Positions 52,761-60,384 of a stretch of DNA of 64,000 bases are shown here, piece after piece. Positions within the stretch are counted from its first letter, which is position 1; each line of letters opens with the position of its first letter. Origin of the DNA: Rhodococcus erythropolis NBRC 15567. GTDB lineage: Bacteria; Actinomycetota; Actinomycetes; Mycobacteriales; Mycobacteriaceae. Location of the stretch: positions 1 to 64,000 of the forward strand of contig NZ_BCRM01000006.1 in assembly GCF_001552595.1 (NCBI RefSeq), in the 5' to 3' direction. The translations under genes were made by a program, and so were the position numbers. The notes under the pieces were generated by a model. The model did no database searches, was not told the origin of the DNA, and saw only the letters and a list, made by a program, of their open reading frames with translations.

Positions 52761-53228
52761 GGGGTCGATGACCTGTGGGTCGACGCCCAGATACGTGCCG
52801 ACTTGATGGACCAACACGTCGTGCACCAGATCCGTGAGTTCTTCCGGATCCTTCGCGCGCTGCTCCAATGGGCGGCGAAACAGCACAATTCTTGCGCGAG
52901 TCGTATTTCCGTGACGGTCGATTCCGGCGGGTATCAGTCGTGACAGTGGAACCGGGCCGTCTGCGATGACCTCCGGCGGCCATGTGACGGACTCCGGATC
53001 GTGCGCGTGAATCTTCGGAACTTCGTCCACCGCGATGTCGAGTTTCGTCAACCGGTCGTGCCACGCGAGGTCGACGGGCGAGAAGGCGTCGAGCACCAGG
53101 AGATCGAACTTCTCGGCCCGGGTACGCCTGGCGGGCACCTCCGGGGGAAGTAGTGGTCCGCGCAGGCCACGGCCGTGTCGCTCGATGGAACGAGTGGTGA
53201 CTGAGCGTCGGCGGCGGGCTTGTGGCAT
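52740..53228 (-). CDS. zincin-like metallopeptidase family protein (Rv3259-like), degenerate active site
   Basis: A 162-residue protein related to the minimal zincin (DUF1025/PF06262-like) family. The region corresponding to the usual HExGHxxG is LVHDVLVHQVGTYLGVD: the first His is kept, but Glu is Gln and the second His is Thr, so zinc catalysis is doubtful. The N-terminus is very basic (RRRRSVTTRSIERHGRGLRGP). Its place between whiB2 and the DUF3499 gene is conserved in mycobacteria. TAATCT 7 bases before the ATG suggests a leaderless mRNA. Confidence 0.78.
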   Translation of the reverse strand: MPQARRRRSVTTRSIERHGRGLRGPLLPPEVPARRTRAEKFDLLVLDAFSPVDLAWHDRLTKLDIAVDEVPKIHAHDPESVTWPPEVIADGPVPLSRLIPAGIDRHGNTTRARIVLFRRPLEQRAKDPEELTDLVHDVLVHQVGTYLGVDPQVIDPTLPDED

Positions 53229-53235
53229 GGCGCCC

Positions 53236-53241
53236 AGATTA
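53236..53241 (-). promoter_or_regulatory. -10 element TAATCT for the zincin-like gene (leaderless)
   Basis: On the minus strand TAATCT ends 7 bases before the ATG at 53228; the same hexamer and spacing precede lat. Confidence 0.5.
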
Positions 53242-53294
53242 CGACAGAAGAAACTGCTCGGTGTGTCCGAGTAGGTTCCGGACGTGGGGAGGGC

Positions 53295-53300
53295 TAGGCT
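53295..53300 (+). promoter_or_regulatory. -10 element TAGGCT for the DUF3499 gene (leaderless)
   Basis: TAGGCT ends 8 bases before GTG 53309. Confidence 0.45.
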
Positions 53301-53308
53301 CCGTACCT

Positions 53309-53695
53309 GTGAGATCTCTGCGTCGCTGCTGCCGCCCCGGGTGCAAGAACCCCGCCGTCGCGACGCTTACGTATGTCTACTCGGACTCCACTGCGGTTGT
53401 CGGGCCGCTGGCAACCGTCGCCGAGCCCCATTCATGGGATTTGTGTGACACTCACGGCTCTCGAATCACCGCCCCCAAGGGCTGGGAACTCGTCCGCCAC
53501 GAAGGCGGATTCGCGTCGAGCACTCCCGACGAAGACGATCTGACCGCTTTGGCCGAAGCTGTACGTGAAGCCGGTCTCGGAGATCGCAACAAGTCCAACG
53601 TCGACGCAGATGAGGACATACGTCCCGCGGCTCCGAGTACTGCCCGTACAGGGCGTCGTGGACACCTCCGCGTACTGCCCGACCCATCCAACTGA
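53309..53695 (+). CDS. DUF3499 family protein
   Basis: A 128-residue conserved actinobacterial protein (Rv3258c-like). The N-terminus RRCCRPGCKNPAVATLTYVYSDSTAVVGPL resembles a small zinc ribbon, with CC, C and a later C-D-x-H pair (LCDTHGSRI). The rest is acidic then basic and probably disordered. Function unknown. GTG start because the family begins with RSLRRCCRPGC. It is 127 bases upstream of the phosphomannomutase gene and probably in its operon. Confidence 0.83.
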   Translation: MRSLRRCCRPGCKNPAVATLTYVYSDSTAVVGPLATVAEPHSWDLCDTHGSRITAPKGWELVRHEGGFASSTPDEDDLTALAEAVREAGLGDRNKSNVDADEDIRPAAPSTARTGRRGHLRVLPDPSN

Positions 53696-53822
53696 CGCGA
53701 GATTCGTCGCCGCAGACGCTAGGCTCGACCGAGTACTTCCACACCCGAGTACTGCGAATCTCCGGACGCCATGCGCCCGGACGTTCCCGTCTGTGAGGGT
53801 GCATGCACAAGGAGAGTTTTCA

Positions 53823-55196
53823 GTGGGGCGAACAGCCGAGTCGGTTGCTGCAATCATCAAGGCGTACGACGTGCGCGGCGTGGTCGGTGAGCAGATCGAC
53901 GAAGATTTTGTCCGCGACGTGGGAGCGTCGTTCGCCCGTCTGGTCCGTGACGAGGCCGGCGCAGCCACGACGGTTGTGATCGGCTACGACATGCGTGCAT
54001 CGTCGCCCACACTGTCTTCTGCTTTCGGTGACGGCGTGCTCGCTCAAGGACTAGACGTCGTCTACATCGGATTGGCGTCGACCGACGAGCTCTACTTTGC
54101 ATCCGGTTTGCTGAACTGCCCGGGCGCGATGTTCACGGCGAGCCACAATCCGGCCAAGTACAACGGCATCAAGATGTGCCGTGCCGGCGCCAAGCCCGTC
54201 GGTCAGGACACCGGCCTGGCAGTGATCTCCGCCGAGGTCGTCTCGGGTGTTCCCGCGTACGACGGACCGGCAGGCACCGCCAGCACGAAGGACGTCCTCG
54301 AGGAATACGCGAGCTACCTCCGCGGATTGGTCGACCTGGCTGCGTTGCGCCCGATGAAGGTCGCAGTCGATGCAGGAAACGGCATGGGCGGCCACACCGC
54401 GCCGGCCGTATTCGGGCCGATGCCTCTCGAAGTCCTCCCGCTCTACTTCGAGCTCGACGGCACGTTCCCCAACCACGAAGCCAATCCGCTCGATCCGGCC
54501 AACCTCGTCGACCTGCAGGCCTACGTGCGTGAGACCGGAGCAGACATCGGCTTGGCTTTCGACGGTGACGCGGACCGTTGCTTCGTCGTCGACGAGAAGG
54601 GCGACCCCGTCTCTCCGTCCGCGGTGACGGCACTTGTCGCCAAGCGCGAACTCGCGAAGGAACCGGGCGCGTCGATCATCCACAATCTGATCACGTCGCG
54701 GGCAGTGCCCGAACTGGTCGAAGAACTCGGCGGCGTCGCGATCCGTACCCGAGTCGGCCACTCGTTCATCAAGCAGGAGATGGCCGAGACCGGTGCCGTC
54801 TTCGGCGGCGAGCACTCAGCTCACTACTACTTCCGCGATTTCTGGGGCGCCGACTCCGGCATGCTCGCGGCGTTGCACGTACTCGCCGCACTGGGCGAGC
54901 AGGACCGTCCGCTCTCCGAGTTGATGGCGGAGTACACCCGCTACGCGGCCTCGGGTGAGATCAACTCCACGGTGGCTGACGCGGCCGATCGCACTGCCGC
55001 TGTGCTGGCAGCATTCGCGGACCGCACCGAGTCGGTGGACCGCCTCGACGGTGTCACAGTCAGTCTCGAGGGAAATGCCTGGTTCAACTTGCGCGCGTCC
55101 AACACCGAGCCTTTGCTGCGACTCAACGTCGAAGCACCCACGTCCGCCGATGTCGACGCATTGGTGAACGAAATTCTGGCGATCGTCCGGGCTTGA
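53823..55196 (+). CDS. manB: phosphomannomutase (phosphomannomutase/phosphoglucomutase)
   Basis: A 457-residue alpha-D-phosphohexomutase that interconverts mannose-6-phosphate and mannose-1-phosphate. The phosphoserine is S107 in TASHNPAKYNGIK, the Mg loop is DGDADRCF, and GEHSAHYYFRD binds the sugar. R-A-S-N-T-E-P near the C-terminus binds phosphate. GTG 53823 is chosen from AAGGAGAG 7-8 bases upstream; an in-frame extension to 53565 lies under the DUF3499 gene. It sits between manC and manA in function: its product is the ManC substrate. Confidence 0.93.
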   Translation: MGRTAESVAAIIKAYDVRGVVGEQIDEDFVRDVGASFARLVRDEAGAATTVVIGYDMRASSPTLSSAFGDGVLAQGLDVVYIGLASTDELYFASGLLNCPGAMFTASHNPAKYNGIKMCRAGAKPVGQDTGLAVISAEVVSGVPAYDGPAGTASTKDVLEEYASYLRGLVDLAALRPMKVAVDAGNGMGGHTAPAVFGPMPLEVLPLYFELDGTFPNHEANPLDPANLVDLQAYVRETGADIGLAFDGDADRCFVVDEKGDPVSPSAVTALVAKRELAKEPGASIIHNLITSRAVPELVEELGGVAIRTRVGHSFIKQEMAETGAVFGGEHSAHYYFRDFWGADSGMLAALHVLAALGEQDRPLSELMAEYTRYAASGEINSTVADAADRTAAVLAAFADRTESVDRLDGVTVSLEGNAWFNLRASNTEPLLRLNVEAPTSADVDALVNEILAIVRA

Positions 55197-55236
55197 ATCC
55201 GAGTCTGATCGGTTTGTCGGTGAGCCGAAGCCCTGG

Positions 55237-55254
55237 GATAGTTGGGGGACTATC
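55237..55254 (+). terminator. hairpin after the phosphomannomutase gene
   Basis: GATAGT and ACTATC pair perfectly around a TGGGGG loop, 40 bases after the stop; two more pairs (one wobble) extend the stem. It lies in the 163-base gap before tobH, which otherwise holds no gene. A modest terminator or attenuator. Confidence 0.4.
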
Positions 55255-55359
55255 TCGGGAACGACTGCCTCGGGAACGAGGGCTTTGCCACCACAGACCG
55301 CGTAGAGCTGGAATGCTGGACGGTGCGGGAACTGCTAACGGAGAAGGGGGTGCGGTGAG

Positions 55360-56454
55360 ATGACAGCGCCGATGCCGCTTCTCGACCTCGACGACAGCGA
55401 GGGTTTGTCGGCTGCCGATTCGGAAGGACTACTGCGGTCTGTGGCCATGGGGGGCGCACAGATTCGGGCCACCGCATCGGCCGTCGGCGAGGGTGTGATC
55501 TCTCGGCTGGCCGGCCTGCGCCCGCGCAGCGTCGTGCTGATTGCCGGTGCCGGTGGCGCTCGGCACGGAGCCAGGATCGCGCTTGCTCTCGTCGGAGCTT
55601 CGGTCGGTTGTCCGCTCCTCGTACTCGACCGGACGCCGTCGTGGGCCGGACCGTTGGACGTGATCGTCGTTGCCGGTGACGATGCCGGTGATCCGCGCCT
55701 GGTCGAATCCGTCGACAGTGCAGTTCGCCGTGGCGCCGAAGTTGTTGTCGCCGTTCCGGACGAGGGGCCCATGCGGGCCGTGGCGGCCGGGCGCACCATG
55801 TCGTTGCCGCCGCGGCTCTACGCCTCGCCGAGGCACACGATGACGCGGTTCCTCGCCGTCTTCCTCGCCGTTGCCGCCGAAATCGAGGGCAAGGGATCGA
55901 TCGAGGACCGTTCGGCGGTGCTCGGTCGGATCGCCGACGCCGTTGATGCGGAGGCGCTGCGGGACGGGCCGGCCAACGAGGTATTCCACAACCCGGCCAA
56001 GTCGTTGGCCACCAGAATGAGCGGCCGGCGAGTCGTTCTGTGTGGGAGTGGTTCCGTGACAACAGCACTCGCAGAGTTCTCGAGCGTTTCGCTGATGAGC
56101 TCGGGCCTGAATGCCGCTGCCGCCGAGATGTCGGAGGTGATTCGTTCGGCGCGGGCGCTGTTCGCGCCGGACGCAGCTTCGCGTGATTCGGTGTTCCACG
56201 ACCCGTTCTTTCACGATCCGCAACTGGACGGCGCACTGCCGACCCCGCCGGCGCGGGCGTTCGTCTTCGCGACCGAATCCACGCGCGGGGAGGCGAGACG
56301 CCGGATGGACGCACTGGCCGACGCCGATCTGGTGGTGGCGGCAGACGAAGACCAGACCAACGTGGTGATATCGGAGATGGAGCAGGTATTCGTGTTGGCG
56401 TTTCGAGTAGACATGGCCGCGGCGTACGTGCAGTTGACGGGCGGTGCGAAGTAA
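55360..56454 (+). CDS. TobH-like protein (SIS-type fold), Rv3256c family
   Basis: A 364-residue conserved actinobacterial protein. The first half (about 1-150) and second half (about 160-350) look like paired sugar-isomerase-type domains: VVLIAGAGGARHGARIALALVGAS and GAEVVVAVPDEGPMRAVAAGRTMSLPP. It is called TobH from a tobramycin cluster relative. Sitting between phosphomannomutase and manA, a role in mannose-phosphate metabolism is likely but unproven. ATG 55360. Its stop codon is immediately followed by the manA GTG. Confidence 0.82.
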   Translation: MTAPMPLLDLDDSEGLSAADSEGLLRSVAMGGAQIRATASAVGEGVISRLAGLRPRSVVLIAGAGGARHGARIALALVGASVGCPLLVLDRTPSWAGPLDVIVVAGDDAGDPRLVESVDSAVRRGAEVVVAVPDEGPMRAVAAGRTMSLPPRLYASPRHTMTRFLAVFLAVAAEIEGKGSIEDRSAVLGRIADAVDAEALRDGPANEVFHNPAKSLATRMSGRRVVLCGSGSVTTALAEFSSVSLMSSGLNAAAAEMSEVIRSARALFAPDAASRDSVFHDPFFHDPQLDGALPTPPARAFVFATESTRGEARRRMDALADADLVVAADEDQTNVVISEMEQVFVLAFRVDMAAAYVQLTGGAK

Positions 56455-57702
56455 GTGCGTGAACTCGAAGGTGCACTTCGTTCTTACGCGTGGGGCTCGC
56501 GAACGGCAATTGCCGAACTACGCGGTCTTGCGACCCCGTCGAATCATCCCGAAGCGGAGTTGTGGTTGGGCGCCCACCCGGGCGACCCGGCGCGCGTGAT
56601 CACCGAATCCGGAAGCGAGTCGTTGCTCGAGGTCCTGCACCGCGAACCCGAGCGTGAACTCGGCCGTGAGAACCTCGATGCATTCGGTGAGCGACTCCCA
56701 TTCCTGCTCAAGTTGCTTGCGGCGGAAGAGCCGCTGTCGCTTCAGGCGCATCCCAGCGCCGTTCAAGCCGACGAGGGTTTTCGTCGTGAGAACGCACTCG
56801 GCGTTCCCATGGAGTCGCCGATTCGCAACTACAAGGACGGCAGCCACAAGCCCGAACTCGTTGTCGCGCTGAGCAGATTCGAAGCGCTTGCCGGATTCCG
56901 TGAGCCGACGCGGACTGTCAAACTGCTGCGCGCTCTGGCCGTCGACGAGTTGGAGCCGTACATCGGTCTGCTCGAAGGCCAACCCGATTCCGACGGACTC
57001 CGGGCGTTGTTCACGACATGGATCACGCTGCCGTCCACGGTGCTCGGGACGTTGCTCCCTGCCGTGCTTGCCGGGTGCATCACCTACGTCGCGCACCACG
57101 ACGCCGAATTCGTGACCGAGATCCGCACCGCGCTGGAATTGAGCGAGGCGTACCCCGGCGACGCCGGCGTTCTTGCGGCACTACTGCTCAACCGCGTCAC
57201 ACTCGAGCCCGGCCAAGGACTGTTTCTCGCTGCGGGAAATCTCCACGCGTATCTCCATGGACTCGCGGTCGAGATCATGGCCAACTCCGACAACGTGCTG
57301 CGCGGCGGGCTGACGCCCAAACACGTCGACGTGCCCGAACTGTTGAGGGTTCTGGACTTCGTCGGGGCCGATATCGAAGTGCTCGATCCGGCCCCGTCAT
57401 CAGGATCAGGTCAGTCAGGATCAGGTCAGTCAGGGTCAGGTAGATACGAGTACGTCACGCCCGCACCTGAATTTCGTTTGACGCGTCTGGAGTTCGACTC
57501 GAATGCCACCGACCTCGTTGTCGAAGCCGGCGGCCCGCGGATCCTGATCTGCACCGACGGCGCGGTCACTGCGACGTGCGGTGCCGACACTCTCGACCTC
57601 GATCGGGGCCGAGCCGCGTGGATTGCTGCCGACGAGCCCGTAGTACACCTGACCACACGAACCCCGACTGCGCAGGTTTTCAGTGCAGTGGTCGGTCGAT
57701 AG
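56455..57702 (+). CDS. manA: mannose-6-phosphate isomerase, class I
   Basis: A 415-residue cupin-type isomerase that converts fructose-6-phosphate to mannose-6-phosphate, the entry to GDP-mannose. Zinc ligands lie in SLQAHPS, HKPELVVAL and GNLHAYLHGLAVEIMANSDNVLRGGLTPKH. GTG start directly abuts the tobH TAA with no bases between. A Gly/Ser/Gln repeat linker (SGSGQSGSGQSGSG), encoded by 15-base repeats, separates the two cupin parts and is absent from standard ManA. Confidence 0.93.
   Translation: MRELEGALRSYAWGSRTAIAELRGLATPSNHPEAELWLGAHPGDPARVITESGSESLLEVLHREPERELGRENLDAFGERLPFLLKLLAAEEPLSLQAHPSAVQADEGFRRENALGVPMESPIRNYKDGSHKPELVVALSRFEALAGFREPTRTVKLLRALAVDELEPYIGLLEGQPDSDGLRALFTTWITLPSTVLGTLLPAVLAGCITYVAHHDAEFVTEIRTALELSEAYPGDAGVLAALLLNRVTLEPGQGLFLAAGNLHAYLHGLAVEIMANSDNVLRGGLTPKHVDVPELLRVLDFVGADIEVLDPAPSSGSGQSGSGQSGSGRYEYVTPAPEFRLTRLEFDSNATDLVVEAGGPRILICTDGAVTATCGADTLDLDRGRAAWIAADEPVVHLTTRTPTAQVFSAVVGR
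57400..57440 (+). repeat. 15-bp tandem repeat in manA linker
   Basis: TCAGGATCAGGTCAG occurs at 57400-57414 and 57415-57429, with a partial third copy to 57440. It encodes S-G-S-G-Q units. In-frame length means copy-number changes would only alter linker length. Confidence 0.85.
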
Positions 57703-57730
57703 GAATCTCGGTCGATAGCGAGGAGACATT

Positions 57731-58714
57731 GTGTCGGCTCATGGTGGCAAGAAGGCGATTCTGGCGGCCCTCGGAGCCAATGCCGGAATTGCCGTAGCCA
57801 AGTTCGCCGGATTCTTGATCACCGGATCGTCGTCGATGCTCGCCGAATCGGTGCACTCGGTGGCCGACACGTCCAATCAGGGTTTGCTGCTCTTGGGGCA
57901 GAAGAAGGCAGAACGTGAGGCAGATCAACTGCACCCGTTCGGTTACGGGCGCAACCGGTACTTCTATTCGTTCGTCGTTGCACTGGTGCTCTTCACCCTC
58001 GGTTCGCTGTTCGCGATCTACGAAGGTATTCACAAGATTCAGCATCCGGAAGAACTCAATTCGGCTTTCGTGGCAATCGCGATCCTGTTCATCGCGATCT
58101 GCCTGGAGGGCTACAGCTTCCGGACCGCAGCGAAGGAATCACGACCGCTCAAGGGAAATGCGTCGTGGTGGAACTTCATCCGAACCTCTCGTAGCCCGGA
58201 ACTCCCGGTTGTGCTGCTCGAGGACACCGGCGCATTGATCGGTCTCGTCCTTGCACTCGGCGGCGTCGGTCTCACGATGGTGACCGGAAATCCGGTCTTC
58301 GACGGCATCGGAACTCTGTGCATCGGTGTCCTGCTCGGCATCATCGCGGTCATTCTGATCATCGAAATGCAGTCGCTGCTGATCGGTGAGGGCGCAACGG
58401 CGGTGGAGACCGAACTGATCCTCAACGCACTGGTCGACGGAACTCGTATCGAACGCGTCATTCATTGCAAGACGCAGTACCTCGGTCCCGAGGAGATCCT
58501 TGTTGCTGCCAAGGTTGCGGTGCCGGTCGGATCGACGATCTCGGATGTGGCGACGGCGATCGACGAGGCCGAGTCTCGCGTGCGCGCTGCAGTGCCTGCG
58601 GCGCGGGTGATCTACCTCGAGCCGGACCTGGATCGTCTCAGCGCAGGAGATCGCCCTGAAACAGATCTACAGGCTCCCGACAAACCCTGGACAAAGCCGC
58701 GCCTGCGGGCTTAG
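57731..58714 (+). CDS. cation diffusion facilitator (CDF) metal exporter
   Basis: A 327-residue CDF transporter. Six membrane segments include the metal-site pattern ESVHSVADTSNQ in segment 2 and EDTGALIGLVLALGG in segment 5 (metal ligands E/D). LHPFGYGRNRYFYSFVVAL joins segments 2 and 3. The cytosolic C-terminal domain follows (about 210-300). It should export Zn2+, Fe2+ or Co2+ using protons. GTG is preceded by AGGAG 6 bases upstream. Cotranscription with manA is possible (28-base gap). Confidence 0.88.
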   Translation: MSAHGGKKAILAALGANAGIAVAKFAGFLITGSSSMLAESVHSVADTSNQGLLLLGQKKAEREADQLHPFGYGRNRYFYSFVVALVLFTLGSLFAIYEGIHKIQHPEELNSAFVAIAILFIAICLEGYSFRTAAKESRPLKGNASWWNFIRTSRSPELPVVLLEDTGALIGLVLALGGVGLTMVTGNPVFDGIGTLCIGVLLGIIAVILIIEMQSLLIGEGATAVETELILNALVDGTRIERVIHCKTQYLGPEEILVAAKVAVPVGSTISDVATAIDEAESRVRAAVPAARVIYLEPDLDRLSAGDRPETDLQAPDKPWTKPRLRA

Positions 58715-58744
58715 GCTGATGCCATCTCTCTACTTGCCCATGGT

Positions 58745-58765
58745 GGGACCTGCTGGTCCCCAGCA
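58745..58765 (+). other. hairpin abutting the permease ribosome-binding site
   Basis: GGGACC-tgct-GGTCCC (58745-58760) is a perfect stem. An alternative TGCTGG-tcc-CCAGCA (58751-58765) ends directly at the AAGGAGG that serves the amino-acid permease at 58777. The two stems exclude each other. This could modulate ribosome access. Confidence 0.45.
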
Positions 58766-58776
58766 AGGAGGCGGCA

Positions 58777-60273
58777 ATGGCTGTCAAGGACGAGCAGGCC
58801 GGATCTGGACGGTCGAAGCTGTTTCGAACCAAATCGATCGAGCAGTCCATCAAGGACACCGACGAGCCGGAGACCAAACTCCGGAAAGAGCTGAACTCGT
58901 GGGATCTCACGGTGTTCGGTGTCGCAGTGGTCATCGGTGCGGGCATCTTCACACTCACGGCTCGGACGGCGGGAAACGTCGCCGGGCCGTCGGTTTCGCT
59001 GGCTTTTGTCATCGCGGCAATCGCCTGCGGACTGGCAGCGCTGTGTTACGCCGAGTTCGCGTCGACGGTCCCGGTCGCCGGTAGCGCGTACACGTTCTCG
59101 TACGCGACGTTCGGTGAATTCGTCGCCTGGATCATCGGCTGGGATCTCATCCTCGAATTCGCTTTGGCGTCTTCGGTGGTGGCAAAAGGCTGGTCGCTGT
59201 ACCTCGGCGAAGTAATGGGTTCACGCAGCCCGATCGTCGAGTTGGGGCCGATCTCGTTCGACTGGGGTGCGGTGCTGGTGATCGCCGTCATCACGATCCT
59301 GCTCGCGACCGGCACAAAACTCTCTTCGAGGGTGTCACTGGTGATCACGGCGATCAAGGTCGCGGTGGTGTTGCTGGTGATCATCGTCGGTCTGTTCTAC
59401 ATCGACACCGACAACTACTCGCCGTACATTCCGCCGTCGGAGCCGGGCTCGACGGGAGAGGGCATCCACCAGTCGTTGTTCTCGTACGTGACCGGGGCCG
59501 GTGGCAGCACATTCGGGTGGTACGGATTGCTCGCGGCAGCCAGTCTGGTGTTCTTCGCGTTCATCGGCTTCGACGTCGTCGCCACGACTGCGGAGGAGGC
59601 GAAGGAGCCGCAGAAGGCGTTGCCACGCGGCATCCTGGGCTCGCTCTTGATCGTCACGGTTCTGTACGTGGCAGTGACACTCGTGTTGACCGGGATGGTG
59701 AAGTACACCGAACTCGAGGGCGATACTTCCAACCTGGCAACGGCATTCGCCTTCCACGACATCACGTGGGCGAAAAACGTCATCTCGTTCGGCGCGTTGG
59801 CCGGTCTCACGACCGTGGTGATGGTGCTGATGCTCGGGCAGACCAGGGTGCTCTTCGCGATGGCACGCGACGGTCTGATGCCGCGACGCCTGGCGCCGAC
59901 CGGCAAGCACGGAACTCCCGTGCGGATCACGATCTTGGTCGGCGTTGTGGTCGCGGTGCTCGCCGGAGTGTTCCCGATCGGCACCCTCGAGGAAATGGTC
60001 AATATCGGCACGTTGTTCGCGTTTGTTCTCGTGTCGTTGGGGGTTCTCGTGCTTCGTCGGACGCGGCCGGACCTACCCCGCGGGTTCAGGGTGCCGCTGG
60101 TCCCGCTGATCCCGATCCTGGCTGTCCTCGCGTGTCTCTGGTTGATGTTCAACCTGTCGGTGGAGACCTGGATGAGGTTCGTGGTCTGGATGGCCCTCGG
60201 TGTTGTCATCTACTTCGCCTACAGCAGGCAGCATTCGTTGATCGGGAAGCGTGAACGCGGCGAAATCGAGTAA
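58777..60273 (+). CDS. APC-superfamily amino acid permease (cationic amino acid transporter type)
   Basis: A 498-residue permease with about 12 membrane segments. The first has FGVAVVIGAGIFTLTARTAGNVAGP, the APC substrate-binding G-A-G-I-F; ACGLAALCYAEFASTVPVAGSAYTFSYATFGEFVAW and FFAFIGFDVVATTAEEAKEPQKALPRGI mark the cationic amino acid transporter (CAT) branch. AAGGAGG 6 bases upstream supports the ATG. Rv3253c holds the same place next to alkB in M. tuberculosis. Substrate inferred. Confidence 0.9.
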   Translation: MAVKDEQAGSGRSKLFRTKSIEQSIKDTDEPETKLRKELNSWDLTVFGVAVVIGAGIFTLTARTAGNVAGPSVSLAFVIAAIACGLAALCYAEFASTVPVAGSAYTFSYATFGEFVAWIIGWDLILEFALASSVVAKGWSLYLGEVMGSRSPIVELGPISFDWGAVLVIAVITILLATGTKLSSRVSLVITAIKVAVVLLVIIVGLFYIDTDNYSPYIPPSEPGSTGEGIHQSLFSYVTGAGGSTFGWYGLLAAASLVFFAFIGFDVVATTAEEAKEPQKALPRGILGSLLIVTVLYVAVTLVLTGMVKYTELEGDTSNLATAFAFHDITWAKNVISFGALAGLTTVVMVLMLGQTRVLFAMARDGLMPRRLAPTGKHGTPVRITILVGVVVAVLAGVFPIGTLEEMVNIGTLFAFVLVSLGVLVLRRTRPDLPRGFRVPLVPLIPILAVLACLWLMFNLSVETWMRFVVWMALGVVIYFAYSRQHSLIGKRERGEIE

Positions 60274-60274
60274 A

Positions 60275-60310
60275 TGTACAAAGATTATGATTTGTCTATC
60301 ACTTGTACAA
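60275..60310. promoter_or_regulatory. alkB operator, paired TGTACA palindromes
   Basis: TGTACAA (60275-60281) and TTGTACA (60303-60309) form a 7-base inverted repeat with 21 bases between, centre to centre 29. The second is part of the perfect palindrome TTGTACAA (60303-60310). They lie in the 111-base, AT-richer gap before alkB, with possible promoter hexamers on both sides. A TetR-type regulator (AlkX) is encoded at the end of the cluster, so this is its likely operator. Confidence 0.6.
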
Positions 60311-60384
60311 ATAGCGTAGTACTGTCTATCTCAGGGTGAACTGACTCACAGTTGTCGAGTCGGTCCGAATCGAGGAGGTAGACC

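Noticed and set aside
55250-56509. Minus-strand open frame of about 419 codons opposite tobH
   Set aside because: Arginine- and proline-rich, no recognisable motif, fully covered by tobH and manA on the other strand.
58742-58765. T-box riboswitch (GGTGGGACC core)
   Set aside because: Only 27 bases separate the motif from the preceding stop codon. There is no room for stem I and specifier, unless the leader ran within the upstream gene.
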